Shown here one piece after another: positions 1-11,571 of a stretch of DNA of 64,000 bases (the stretch's first letter is position 1; each line of letters starts with the position of its first letter). The DNA is taken from positions 314,764,787 through 314,828,786 of the forward strand of contig NC_073745.1 in the NCBI RefSeq assembly GCF_029784135.1, written 5' to 3'. The notes beneath the pieces were generated by a model. It saw only the letters and a program-made list of their open reading frames with translations. It did no database searches and was not told the origin of the DNA. Both the position numbers and the translations under genes were made by a program. Source of the stretch: Toxorhynchites rutilus septentrionalis (taxonomy: Eukaryota; Arthropoda; Insecta; Diptera; Culicidae).

Positions 1-205
1 CGAGGTGCGGGAGCCACGATACTTGCGGGGACTACTGTGGGCACTGCCGGGCGGCGTTTCGGCAAAGCCAGCGGCAGTCGGCGTCGCCGACACCGGTGTG
101 CTAGGATTGGTCCCACCGCCGATGCCGGACAGACAGATGGCGCCACCGAGGGGCGAGCAGGCACGTCGTTTGGACTTGCGGATCGAGCGCTTGCGGAAGA
201 GGTCT
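1..205 (-). CDS. Rgk: RGK-family GTPase, C-terminal exon (3' partial)
   Basis: Exon begins after a CAG acceptor (206-208 on the minus strand) and stays open to the window edge, so the C-terminus is missing. It completes an Arg codon and then reads DLFRKRSIRKSKRRACSP, followed by a Ser/Thr/Gly/Pro-rich stretch ending near KYRGSRTS. A basic then low-complexity tail after the G domain is typical of RGK proteins, where it binds membrane phosphoinositides and 14-3-3/calmodulin. RGK proteins in general inhibit voltage-gated calcium channels and reshape the cytoskeleton. No prenylation motif can be judged because the end is absent. The phase (split AG|A) matches the exon at 270-405. Confidence 0.93.
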
Positions 206-269
206 CTGTTGGTTGAATGGAAAGAAGAATATAACGACTTAAACAGAAAACTCTGACATGTACACTAAC

Positions 270-405
270 CTGGATTTCTCCGGATTCTCCAGCTTCAGTC
301 TAATTTGCGAGAGTAACCCGACTAGCAGTTCATCCACATTGTGATTGATTCCAACAGAGGTTTCGATAAACTTGCAGTCGTATTGTGTCGCCATTTGTTT
401 ACCGT
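270..405 (-). CDS. Rgk: RGK-family GTPase, exon with G5 motif
   Basis: The 136-bp exon sits between a TTTTTTTTAG acceptor and a GTTAGT donor. It reads GKQMATQYDCKFIETSVG and then NHNVDELLVGLLSQIRLKLENPEKS. ETSVG is the G5 (SAK-like) guanine-base motif, and the DELL...IRLK helix closes the G domain. Joined to the previous exon it gives VTSD-DGKQMAT, matching insect RGK proteins. The apparent start codon further upstream on this strand lies in intron and is not used. Confidence 0.94.
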
Positions 406-478
406 CTAAAAAAAATGCAGAATCAAAAAAGCTACTTGAATTCGCTGACAAAGATACCAAGATCTTCTCTGTACATAC

Positions 479-671
479 CGTCTGAAGTAACCATCCGGCT
501 GCGGGCCAGATCTGCCTTGTTTGCCACCAAGATGACCGCCTTCTGGGCGATGTTTTCCGTCGTCCAAAGCACCTGGAGAATCTGTTCCGCTATCAGGAAG
601 CTACTTCGATCCGACGAGGAGTATATCACACAGTAACCGTGGGGATCATACGTGGACATACAGTTTTCGGG
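479..671 (-). CDS. Rgk: RGK-family GTPase, exon with G4 motif
   Basis: The 193-bp exon starts at CCC after TTTATGCAG and ends before GTATGT. It encodes PENCMSTYDPHGYCVIYS, the DRSSF helix, and VILVANKADLARSR. NKAD is the canonical G4 guanine-specificity motif. The YDPHGYCVIYS strand is nearly identical to the form I recall for fly RGK proteins. Its phase continues directly from ...MEMT in the preceding exon (741-832). Confidence 0.95.
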
Positions 672-740
672 CTGCATAAATGCATGTTGTGAATGGTCTT
701 GTTAAATCATTGGAGTAAAGAAATGCAAAGGGAAGCCTAC

Positions 741-832
741 CGTCATTTCCATATAGCTGTGATCGATGAACGTCAGCTCGGATTCTTCGCCGCTGAGGAG
801 CACGGAAACGGTTTTCTCACCAGAATCGTCAT
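741..832 (-). CDS. Rgk: RGK-family GTPase, exon with atypical G3
   Basis: The 92-bp exon runs from a TTTTTCCAG acceptor to a GTAGGC donor. It reads DDSGEKTVSVLLSGEESEL and then TFIDHSYMEMT. The expected DTAGQE (DxxG) switch II motif is replaced by FIDHSYMEM. Loss of DxxG is a hallmark of RGK proteins and makes conventional GTP hydrolysis doubtful. The first two bases (AT) complete an Asp codon begun by the last base of the exon at 50755-50849, almost 50 kb away. Confidence 0.93.
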
Positions 833-1045
833 CTGGAAAAAATTTAAAGTAAAAGAGATGAAAATTTGTCACTAAATGAAATCAGTGAATTAGAATTAGT
901 TCGTGGATTCCATAAAATGAAATAGGATATTTATATTGGTTTTAAAACTACTGGATTTTTTCTCAAACATTCATTTTTAAGGACTGTGAAATATTTTTCT
1001 AAGATTTAATAAAGGTTCTGATGCAATGTGCGAAGGTTACTATTT

Positions 1046-2330
1046 TGGTTTGGTCATTTTTTATAGGTACCGTTTTGTCTCAAATTCCGAATACTTAAGC
1101 TTTGATGGACATTAAACAGTGTCGCATTACTCAAAATGGTACTCTTTCGCGAAATTAAATTGATTTTTGGATACAATAGAGCCTTCTTTTTCATTTGACT
1201 ACAATAAAATTTATTTACAACTACATATTCATGGTAGGGGGTCTCCGTAGCCACATTGGTTGCGCGTTCGCTTAGTAAGCGATCGATCGTGAGTTCAAAA
1301 CTCAGGGCCCTCATTGACCATCTTTGTGTTGTTACAGAATAGCTACGTCCACGCAACAATCATAGCGATGGAGATCGATCCACGGTCGAAATAAGATCGA
1401 TTCATCCATACAACTGCTCTGCTCTGCCAGACACATCGGGCTACTGTTCTATAAATAACTCAACAATGATCAAACAACTGTCTCCGCTGTCCGGTGGTCC
1501 AACTGGATAATGGAAGAACAGAAAGAATACCCTTACGCCTAAATGGCTACTGTGTGAATGTACCACCATATGTAATGGTATAGAAGGAATACTGGCGAAT
1601 GGCAACTGTGTAATGTGCTAATTATAGATATGATAACCATGTGACATGTACACGATTAAAATTCGGCTCTGTTACAGCTAAAATACTAATGAGCCTTAAA
1701 TAAATAAATGGGATAAAAAAAAATACATATTCATGGTGAAAAACTAAAAATATGTTTAATCACTTTTGTCTCAAATTCCGAACGCCATTTTTGTCACTGA
1801 CTCATATTCCGAACACTTTTGTCTCAAATTCCGAACAGCAAAAATGCATTTTTTTAAATCATATCTTTTGAACTACCGGACCGATTCATATGATCGATAT
1901 ATCAAATTAAAGTTATTTAGCTAGAAAAATGTTATTCTCGCTAAAAAATTGGATTTTTCTTTAGTAATTATTGATTGCACCAAGGGCGCTATAACGGTAT
2001 CAATACCTATAATACCTATAAATGATGTTAAAATGAAATCTTTATCCAACATAATGTCAAGGTTTTGCTTATTAAATTATTAATAACATTACAGTTCAGG
2101 GAATTCACATTGAAAAATGAAGTGTTCACAATTTGAATCATGCGTGAAAACTTGATACATATTCCGCAAACTAATTTTCATGAAGATTTCTGAATAAAAT
2201 ATCGTTTTTTCATCCATTTATTGTAGATTCGTACAAATTCTAGCACTTCACATGAAAAAAACAAAACAAAATAGTTTAAAAAACTACTAAAACTGAAAAA
2301 TTAACGATACTTGTTTTTTACAGAATTTGC
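1046..2330. repeat. Repeat tract with TCTCAAATTCCGAA motif, split by SINE
   Basis: TTTTGTCTCAAATTCCGAA occurs at about 1073, 1764 and 1816, on both sides of the SINE at 1236-1723. The start (GGTACCGTTTTGTCTC...CCGAA...ACTTAAG) resembles the GGTACCGTTCCGAATCAT...ACTTAAG terminus near 13380-13410 on the other strand. The tract is probably an old member of that family. No coding capacity was seen. Confidence 0.4.
1236..1723 (+). mobile_element. Feilai-like tRNA-derived SINE with 14-bp TSD
   Basis: The insertion is flanked by perfect 14-bp copies of TACATATTCATGGT at 1222-1235 and 1724-1737. The head GTAGCCACATTGGTTGCGCG and the later GTGAGTTCAAAACTC fit degenerate pol III A and B boxes. The body is about 490 bp and ends in TAAATAAATGGGATAAAAAAAAA. 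This arrangement matches the Feilai SINE family of Aedes mosquitoes. The intact duplication argues for a fairly recent insertion by an RTE/L1-type machinery supplied in trans. The family name is from memory of its head sequence. Confidence 0.8.
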
Positions 2331-2395
2331 TAACGCAAAATTTAATCATTGGTTTAGACAGTCACTTTTTCGCAAATGCTCAATATTATATATTA

Positions 2396-3013
2396 CTAGC
2401 TGACCCGGCAAACTCCGTCCCGCCCAAAATTTATTTTTCGTTTTCACATCCACGTTTTCTTACTAAGCGCTGTTCATGGGTCCAATCGCAGAATTATTCA
2501 TTGATTGATCTTCTAATCTACCCTTTAAAATTACCTTTTACTATAAAATTCTTAGTACTTCTACCAAAACTCGACATTATAATATCAGATTACTTTCAGA
2601 CACAATTCTCGTTCAAGATTTTTCAACCACGTGCAAAATAACATGTTTTTCCGTTACGTTACATGCCAAATTTTTATTTATGGTTTTATTTGCTTGATTT
2701 CATTTGTATGTCAGCCCCCTTAGAGAGGAGGGTGGAGTGTCTCACTACCGTAAAAACATTTATTGTGCCCTAAAACCTCCACATGTCAAATTTCGTTTCA
2801 TTTGCTTGATTGATTCCCGAGTAATGCAGAAATTTTTGTTTAATTTGTATGGCAGTCCTCCCTTAAAGAAGGTCACAAACTGTCACGAAAACTTTCCCCG
2901 GCCCCAAAAACCCCTACATAGCAATTTTCATGTTGATCGGTTCAGCAGTTTCCGAGTCCATAAGAATCAGACAGACAGACAGACAGACAAACAGAAATCC
3001 ATTTTTATATACA
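2396..3013 (-). mobile_element. Helitron-like non-autonomous element, copy 1
   Basis: On the minus strand it ends in GACGGAGTTTGCCGGGTCAGCTAG followed by T, and starts near TATAAAAATGGATTTCTGTTTGTC with GTCT microsatellite repeats. Internal landmarks are shared with the copies at 3845, 18904, 21221 and 23879: TTGAAAAATCTTGAACGAGAATTGTGTCTG, CTGCCATACAAAT, and GAACCGATCAACATGAAAATT. A CTAG|T 3' end and TC 5' end, with no target duplication, fit a Helitron or LEP1-like element. No Rep/Hel gene is present, so the class is tentative. Confidence 0.6.
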
Positions 3014-3844
3014 TACAGCCATTCCATGCCAAACCGATATAGTGTCTCTCAAATTGTCGTCAAAAGGGGTAGTTTTGTTCTTTATCGCAAATCATTAGAG
3101 TCGTATTTATTTATTTTTTGTTAGGGTGACCATTTCCATTTTAGGGTTGTCCGAAAAATCCATTTTTTCGCATTTTTGCCAAAAATGATTTTTTTTTAAT
3201 TCATAACTTTTGAACCACTGTACCAATTCAGATGTACGACATATTAAGTTAAAGCTGGTCTTTTTTGGAAAAATACTACAGTTGCAGAAAATTTGAATTA
3301 TATTTTCGTTGAAAAACCTTAAGGTAAAAAACCTAGAACTTGTTTTACGGTGGTTAGGCTGGTTAGACACTCCACCCCCTTCTCTAAGGGGAAGCTGCCA
3401 TACAGATGAAAGACAAATTTCAGCATGATCCGAAAACTGATCAAATTTGTGAATGAAAAATAATGAAGAGTGTTCGCGCGCAACCGTTTTGAATTTCGGA
3501 TACTTGACAGTAAAAAACATATAAATTTGAATTCAAACACAGAGCTTTACGCGAACACATATATTTAGCTGACCATGTACATTTACCGACCATACCATTC
3601 AGAATCCCTCTATTGCTCTTTTGTCCTGTCTGCTATCTACCATCAGCTGTTCTATTTCTCAACGAAATAGCGAACAAAGGTAATCTCCAAATTCAGAGAA
3701 ATGAGCGCTGTGAGTGGTCCTCGCTCAACCTGAAGCATACCAAGCGATACTGTGTGGGTAATAGGAACACAGTATCACTTGACCATTGTGGATCACGTTC
3801 GTTCGGGATACTCGAAACTATTCTGGCACGAACAGGGAGTTTAC
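3014..3844. other. Intronic DNA with fragment of the Helitron-like family
   Basis: A short piece near 3340-3440 (CACTCCACCCCCTTCTCTAAGGGGAAGCTGCCATACAGATGAAA) is a fragment of the CTAG-ended family. The rest is AT-rich with no gene or recognisable element ends. Short open frames here carry no known motif. Confidence 0.5.
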
Positions 3845-4661
3845 TGCCATACAAATAAAACATACATTTCTGCAAAATTCAAGAACTAATCAAGCAAACT
3901 GAACCAAATTTGGCATGTGGAGGTTTTAGGAGGCAAGAAACATTTCTAAAGTGGTTCAACACTCCTCCCACCTTTCTGAGAGGGGGGGGGGTTGTTTCTA
4001 TGATTGCATGACACCCCTCCCTCCTCTGGAATGGAGAGGGGTCCCATAAAAATACTACACATATTTCAACCAAACATGACAATTGAAAATCTTCGGAAAA
4101 CTCTGAAGGAAAAAGGGAAAATTCGGAAAATTTAATTCCCATACTACAATTACATAGTGACAGGTGCTGTTAGTTCATTTGATGTTTGCGCTAGCGAAGT
4201 GGATCTTTGTTCGAAACTGGAAATGGTTTTTAATGTGATGAAACGCACTCCTATATCTTCTTCTATCTATAATAATAAAAAGTATCGCCGAATGTGTTGA
4301 TAAGAGCAGAACTCGAAGAAGGAATTGTCCGAATTAGGGCTGTCTTTATTCTATCATATTTTCTGTATAAAACATTTATTCCATGTAACGGAGAAACATG
4401 TTATTTGCAAGTGGTTGAAAAATCTTGAACGAGAATTGTGTCTGAAAATAATCTGATATTAAAATGATGAGTTTTGTTAGAAATACTAGGAACTTTATAG
4501 TAAAAGGTAAATTCAACGGGGTCGATTAGAAGATCGATCAATGAACAGTTCTGCGATTGAACCCATGAACTTGATCATAGTAAGAAAACTGAATGTTTGA
4601 AGGTATTGATAACAAAAAAAAAACAAATTTAGGGCGGGACGAAGTTTACCGGGTCAGCTAG
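3845..4661 (+). mobile_element. Helitron-like element, copy 2
   Basis: The right end reads GGGCGGGACGAAGTTTACCGGGTCAGCTAG (4658-4661 = CTAG) followed by T. Upstream are the family landmarks TTGAACGAGAATTGTGTCTG, GATGAGTTTTGTTAGAAATACTAGG and GGTCGATTAGAAGATCGATCAATGAACAGTTCTG. The left half is rearranged, with G-rich runs at about 3982 and 4030 and a segment at 4080-4250 that is shared with 44810-45000. Confidence 0.55.
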
Positions 4662-5552
4662 TATGTAATAAAAACCCTAACGTAATTCTACATCACCTAT
4701 GCGGTGACAAAAACTTCCTTTATTTTTTTGTGTATATTTGGCAGGTATGGATATAGGTATCTTCATACAGTTAGATGATGCAGGAGTTACATTTTACATC
4801 GCTAGGCGATTAGGATGTACCTACAAAAAAAGTTTAATCAAGATTATTTTTCGTGTTTTTTTATTTGGTATAAAAATATCTATAACCTCAAATTTTTACT
4901 CTCTTATCCCCATCCCGCTTTTTGTTTTTGATAATAATGATAGTTAGAGTAAGAACACACTGGATGGCTCTCCCGCGCGGATTTTGCAATGACAGACCGC
5001 CGCGGAGCCTCGATAATGGAATGTGTATGATATAAAACACACAAGGCGGGGCGGGTGTGTACAGTTCCAAAATCACTGTTGTACGGTTCCCCATTCGCTG
5101 CGGTGGCTCGATGGAGATGATGCGCCGCAACGGTTCTGTGAGAGTATTAGTGTTTATGCGCTTTTGAAAGGTGAAAATAAAGCAAGGCAATAATAAATGT
5201 ACTCTCAGGTGAGCCAATACGTGAAAACCACTCTGCGGTCATGCAGCTGCGGATAATCGTATTCCATCCAAATTGATGAGAAATGCAATATTTCAGACGT
5301 TTGTGATCAAGTTCTCTCTCTCGTTCAGGTAAACATCCCATTTTTCTTTTCCCATCATTCTGTTTTTATATACCGCCCCTCTAATCCGCTTACTGTCCAA
5401 ACAGTTGTACCTTGTACCATAGATTCGACTTGCATTCGTCTATAAACATATAATAATGGCAGATAGTGAAACCGTCGAAAGCCGCTGAATGTGTTTTACA
5501 TCAAGCTCCTGCTGCGACTTGTCATTGTGAAAATCGCGCGGTAGAGCCGTCT
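4662..5552. other. Unassigned intronic DNA
   Basis: AT-rich up to about 4950, then a GC-richer stretch (about 4960-5120). Nothing recognisable as a gene was seen on either strand. Confidence 0.4.
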
Positions 5553-5560
5553 AGTGTATA

Positions 5561-6558
5561 CAGCGTTGCCAGTGTTCCAGTTTAAACTGGATTCTTCCAG
5601 TTTTTTTTTCTCAATCCAGTCATCCAGTCGAACCCTAAAATCTTCCAGTTTTTTGGAATATCGTCCAGTTTTATCCAGTTTTTCATATGTGTGCCCTAGT
5701 TTTATCCGTTGTATGTAAAATAAATTTACAATGATAAATATTATCTGTCCCTCCCTCTTCCTATCCCTCATGTAATTTTATTTTCGGACATTTATCATTC
5801 GATCTTGGATCGATCTCTCTTTTCTGCGACAGGCGAGGTTGTAAGTCGGTTCTTTCCATTTTGTTCAATCAGTCGATGTTTTGTCGAAAATTCCGAAACG
5901 AATAGCTTTCCCGAATGGTGGAAACTTTTAAAACTACTTTAAAAACAGCGTATCTCAACTCAACCATTAATCAATGAATCAATGTGCTATTCTGTGTTTC
6001 AATTCTTATAAATATCGGATGTTCCAAACCATTCTGAAGTTCAGACCAATTGATCTACCATTCCATTCGCGACTGGTAAAATGTTCATAGAAAGAAAACT
6101 AATAATTTAATTATAAAGAAAAAAATAAATAATTTAATTAATGCAAACAAACTCCCCTAAATAGCTAATGCATACTTTGTATAAAATGCATGTGAACCAT
6201 AGTGTATATTTTACAAGAAAGCATACTATGCATATTTTTTCAAAAGTACTTTCTCGAGCTAGAGGAAATATTTAAGGGTTCCTCATCTTGATCTTGATAC
6301 CGAAATTTGGTTTGTACAAGGCTAATATAAGATGTAAATTAGTTATACAGTAATTACAGTTACAGTTTTATGAACTACATATAAATACTACACGAAGCAT
6401 AAAAAAATCTATTTCTCAAGCATTGAAATGGGTGAAAAAATCAATTTAGATAAATCATAGGTCTTCCTAAAATAAAAAGGTTTTACAGGATCCAGTTTTC
6501 TTCCAGTTTTTTTAAGAGCAAACTTCCAGTTTTTTCAAAAATATTATTGGCAACCCTG
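5561..6558. mobile_element. hAT-like non-autonomous element, 8-bp TSD
   Basis: The perfect 8-bp duplication AGTGTATA lies at 5553-5560 and 6559-6566. Termini are CAGCGTTGCCA on the left and TGGCAACCCTG on the right, inverted apart from mismatches, fitting the hAT CAGnG...CnCTG pattern. CCAGTTTT is repeated many times near both ends, like subterminal transposase-binding repeats. The interior is about 1 kb, AT-rich, without a transposase frame. Related termini (CAGGGTTGCCAAC) occur at 38039 and 27755. Confidence 0.78.
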
Positions 6559-6569
6559 AGTGTATATCT

Positions 6570-7020
6570 AATCATATTTGATACGGAGAAAAAATCATAA
6601 AATGTTTAACTCGAAGAAAAAAATACAATTCCCATGTTTTACAGTGACATCGTGGTTGGCGAGAAGACGGCATTGAGCTTCGTGCTTTGTTGGGGTGATA
6701 CGAAAATGATAATAAATTTTCACGTGTAATAACGCACTTTGAAAATGAAAATAATTTTTCCGTATCAAATATGTGTTCCATGTGATAGGGTTATTTTTTT
6801 ATGCAAGTGATGAAAGAATCTTGATCGATATTTGTGTCTGATAATATGTCTTATTATTGCAATGATGAGTTTTGGTGGAAATATTATTAAATTCACAGCA
6901 AAATGGTACAGTACGGATCAATACTACATGTTTTAAGTATTCAGATAATGCCAAGTTATAATTTTCATTCAAATTTTTACAATTTGAAACTGGCTTGCTA
7001 ATATGATAGGGGAAAATTGT
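6570..7020. repeat. Diverged copy of the Helitron-like repeat
   Basis: Shares TCCGTATCAAATATGTGTTCCATGTGAT, GAAAGAATCTTGATCGATATTTGTGTCTGATAA and GCAATGATGAGTTTTGGTGG with the better-preserved copies. No CTAG end is visible. It is inferred to be an older relative. Confidence 0.45.
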
Positions 7021-9496
7021 TTCATGCCAAGGTAGATGAGATGGCGACACTGTACCTTCGTCATCGCGAATTGGTTGGTTGATTATTTTTTCAACTATAG
7101 AGAATTTAGACTACAACGTTCATTGGCCTATAGCTTTTTTAAAGGCACATTAAAATATTAATCAATGAGTGTTCATTATTTATTCCTCATAGAAAAATAT
7201 TTCACATTTCAAAACATCGAAAGTCTCTGCCATCAATTTTTTAACTGAGTCGCTCAATGTGTACGGAAATACTGTTAACATTGATTAAATCAATCTCTGC
7301 TCCTTGAAATGCAGACTCCCTCTCAACTCTTCACTCGCTCGAACGTGAATATAGACTCTCATCCTTCTCACACTTTTCACCAGGCACCCGAGACCGATTG
7401 ACGGTGGTGCGGCTCAAAACAGATTCTTCTTGGAAAGAGTTGATGCCGCGGATGCTGCTGTTGAAATTGATTTGACATTGTTACGTGCAGCAGCAGTATT
7501 GGCGCGGTGCCCAGGAGCAAGTTTTTGCTTGGGTAATGAATTTCAACCAGATGATAAGGGTTTGCCAGTTGATTGATTGATTTACTTATCTTCCTCGATG
7601 GGATATTACCGAGTGGGCGAACGAGTCGCAATTCAGCTGACGAGCTGGCGGAAATGTGCAATTTAGACGACAGCTTGAGCGATGATACGAGTATAAAGGA
7701 TAATCTAATTTTTATTTGAATTGTTTCTTCGTTGCTAGTACGATGATGCAGGTTGATGGTAACGAGGCATTTTTGGCTCTCGATATTTTCATAAATATCC
7801 GTGCTAAACTGTCCAATATTGACACTCATTTTCGGTCCAATCATTTTTAGTACACATATTTCCGTGATTTAGCGGTTAGCAGCATCGGTGTTCGTTTGGA
7901 CTCGATTCCGCGTTACATTACCACGCTGAGAACATGGATACTTCACCATGGAATGTCATGCCATTGAAGCACACGAGAAAATATCCCGAACCTAGTTGTG
8001 TACTTTCTCGTAAATAAGATAGGAACGTCTTTTATGGCCGGAACAGGCGCACGCTCCGAGCCGTTAATGGCTAGAAACAACCGAGGAGGTTCGTAAAATT
8101 TGACGCTTTATTATATTGTGCAGACGGTACACGAAGAGTGCGGGGTGAGGGGTAAGAGGACATGACCGTTCCGTCAACATCTTAGATGATGCTTCGAGAT
8201 TCACTTCACCAATTAATTCAACCTAATTAAATATTTCATCGCTTTTTTTATCTTCATCTTGGAGACCTCTCCATTGTAATGAGGAAAGATACATCGCGAT
8301 AACAAGTTGTGGGGGTGGAACTGCGTTGATAGAAATTACATTAATAGCCTCTTCGGAAATTGTGCGCTGGATTCTGAAGTGCCTCCTTCAGATTGAACGA
8401 GTTTTTTTTCCTGTGGAAATTTCTATCGCGTCGTTTTTATTTGTTGAAGAACAAGTAGATATAGGAACAATATTGTTTTACATTCATCAAATCGATATTC
8501 ACTATCTACCATGCGTCATGCGTTCGATTAATTAGGACCGTTAAAATGGGGTTCAATCATCGTTTGTAGCTTCCGGTCAAATATGATGAAATTACCACCA
8601 CTTGAAAGGATAATTTCTTATTACTTCATGCGGACAGTCGGCAACACCAGGTATCTGTTCTACGATTTCTGGGGGCAAACAATTTCAAGTTTTCTACTCC
8701 ATCGAATACAGTTCTCAAAATGTTTTCAATACCATCATCTGCTCCCTCCACTTGGATCGTAATGTCACAATGATAATCGCAATCTGAAAACAAGAGGTCT
8801 GATCAATCGAAATATTAATAATTGTTTTATTTTTCTAGTTGAAGAAAATTTATCCAATTTCATGCGGCGAGTTCATAGTTCTCCGATCGGACGACTCTGA
8901 GGCGAATCGGTTGGGTTACGGTTTTTGTGTACAAATGGTATCGAATGGACTATTCAGGAACAGGTTTTTGAAGAAATAGAATAATTTTTTTCTCCAAGCA
9001 AGCGTTCTGGCAAACATTTCCATTGATAGCCAAACTGCTAGACTAGAGACCATGGGGCTCAGATTCCCATTTCAGATGTGGCAATGTACAGCATCACTTT
9101 TCGTTCAAACTTATATTGAAAGGGCCTGACTGGGTAAGGAAATAAAAATTGCACCCAAACCAATCCACCAGTTCTATGGAAACTATTGTATAGGTATGAG
9201 TTTTTTTTTTATTCGAGATCCACCATCCAGAATCTTCCGAGAATTGCGCGGTACATTAAATTTTTCATTAAATCTTTGACTATCCGCAGTTTTTGTATTG
9301 TCCTAAAATCAAAGGTTTAGACTGTATAAATAACTTTAAAGACTGTATAAATAACTTTAAAGGGTAGTCACGTAAAAAGTGCCACCAAACCTTATCACCA
9401 GCATTATGGAAAATACTGAAACCGCTTTTACGCGGATTTCGGATTTTACGCAACACGTATCAACCGCGTAAAAAGGTCAACCGCCATCCTCTATAG
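7021..9496. other. Unassigned intronic DNA
   Basis: No recognised gene. Open frames at 7377-7844 (minus) and 8326-8535 (plus) lack known motifs or splice support. At 9319-9361 a 21-bp unit (GACTGTATAAATAACTTTAAA) is tandemly doubled. Two diverged stretches (about 9130-9190 and 9363-9420) resemble each other around CACCAAACCnnATCACCAG. Confidence 0.35.
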
Positions 9497-10086
9497 CAGG
9501 GACGTCCAAACTTTCAGGCATTACGGGCGACTTATTGTCCAAATGTTTAGTCGCGGTCTACCAACGATGACTGTTTCAAAAAGGCATTAGAAAATGAATG
9601 TAGTACTAGACAATAAAACATAGTTTTGAACCTTCTGTACTCACGCGCAAAATCATAACTCTTCTGTCACAGACTGTGCGTGTCTCTGTAATTTAGCAAT
9701 TTTATTTTTTTTAAAGCAAAAACAGATGTAATAAAATGAAAAAACTCGAGAAAATATTTTTCTTTTACTTCATTCAGTTTCAATAGTCATGCAATTCAGC
9801 CTTCTTGAAGCAAAATAATTGATTCTCGGTCTTCGAGACTTAGACTGTGAGAAGGTTAATTAAAAGAAAAACATAGGTCATAATTACGGTCAATTCAATG
9901 GTAAATTATTTTATAAAATAAAAATGATCGGTTACTAAATAATTGATAAATATTACTTTATTTTCTGTAAAGTTTCATCAATCAATATCGTTGATTTCTT
10001 TTAAGAAGATCGTCATTTATGCACATGTTTTCCATAAAAATACACCCAAGATGATTATTATATTCCTCAATTACCTAGAGGTAAAG
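9497..10086. repeat. hAT-like terminal fragment
   Basis: Starts CAGGGACGTCCAAACTTT, a typical hAT terminus. The following sequence (cytosine-rich CGGTCTACCAACGATG, then ACGCGCAAAATCATAACTC...) is related to that at 41050-41095 and 42770-42860. A matching inverted end is at 14480-14571. No 8-bp duplication links the two. Confidence 0.45.
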
Positions 10087-11100
10087 GGTCATCCATAAGC
10101 GGCTTGACAGTTTTGTGTATTCGTGTGAACGAACCATTAAAACATTTTAATGACCTGTTAATGTCAAAACGTTAGTCAAAATCAAAATTTTCATCAAAAT
10201 TACTAGCGAAATTCGGTTTCAGTGGTTGCAACTTTAAGAGCGCTTACTCCAAATCTTGGCCGCAATAATCGTCCCAGCCGGCAGGCTTTGTATAGTTTAC
10301 TGACCAAATTTGAGTGCCAACGAGAAGCCGCCCTGCACGAAGCAACCAAAATATCGCAATCGCAAGTAGTGAATCCATCCGATATGACCCAAATCAGTCA
10401 ATTGCACGGCGTTCTCAAGAATTGGGTATCTCCCAAATCTCATTGTGGCGTGTTTTGCGAAAAGATCTTACGTTACATCGTTACTCAGGAACTAAAGCCA
10501 CTTGACCATATGAAGCGCCGAAACTTCTCCGATTGGGCACTGACAAATCTTGAAGAAAAAGATGATTTTTATCACAAAATCATCTGCAACGATGAGACTC
10601 ATTTCTGTCTAAATGGCCATTAATAGTCAACAAGCAAAATATGCGTTTTTGGTCAGACGTAAACCCAATTGTGCTTCAAGAAATTCCATTGCATCCGCAA
10701 AAATACTGTTTGGTGTGGTTTTAATGCCGGAGGAGTGATTGGCCGTATTTCTTCGTCGATGAGAATGATCGTCATGTTACCGTCAATGGAGTGCGCTATT
10801 GCGACATGTTGGAAGACTATTTTTGACCAGAATTGGAAGTTCCTAACATCAATGATATGTGATTTCAACAAGACGGTGCCATTTGCTACACAGCGCACGT
10901 TTAAATGGATTTATTGAAAAGTAAATTTGATGAACGTTTTATTTCGAGAAATGGCCCCCTTCGTCATACGATTCGACGCCATTGAATTTCTTTTTATGGG
11001 GCTATGTAAAGTCACTAGTCTATGCCAACATGCCAGCAACTTTAGAAGTGCTCAGAGACAACCAGAATAAATTTCAACACACTATTTCAAAAAACCTGTG
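10087..11100 (+). pseudogene. Degenerate Tc/mariner-superfamily transposase
   Basis: The left end GGGTCATCCATAAGCGG resembles the MITE ends at 31513-31674. From 10222 the frame reads through HMKRRNFSDWALTNLEEKDD and IICNDETHFCLNGH. The stretch after a stop at 10621 continues in shifted frames with RFWSDVNP, then a glycine-rich PYFFVDENDRHVTVNGVRYC segment, a damaged QQDGA-like region, and LNFFLWGYVKSLVY. These are the DDE signature blocks of a Tc-like transposase that is common in insects. Several stops and frameshifts make it inactive. No right inverted end was found. Confidence 0.75.
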
Positions 11101-11571
11101 TTTTTTTTTCTTAAAATTACAAGTCCTTAATGAAACTACCGTTCTGAATCATATTTCGGACACTTTGTTCTAATATGATATGCTTGATGCACTGATGAAA
11201 TAACTATAAAATCAATATAACAATTGCTTCTTTAGAGTAATCCCTTGGTTTCACTTCATTTAAGAATTACATTTGGATTATATATATATAGTAATATATC
11301 CTATATATTACATATATAGGAAAAAATCCATCCAAAATCCAAAATCCACTCATTATTGTTTGTGTTTGACGTTTGATTTTTTTTTTATAAATGGTGTCCG
11401 AAGTTTGATTCTTTTTCGCTTGATTTGAAAAGCATTTTATTCGATGATTTTTTAATGTTATCAATCAAATAGGTACCGTTCTGAATCATATTTCGGACAA
11501 CATCATATTTCGGACACTTTGTTCTAATATCTTGAAATGCTTCATGTACTGATGATATAACTATAAATTTA

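Noticed and set aside
7377..7844. 155-codon minus-strand open frame
   Set aside because: No known motif, no splice support, composition like surrounding intron.
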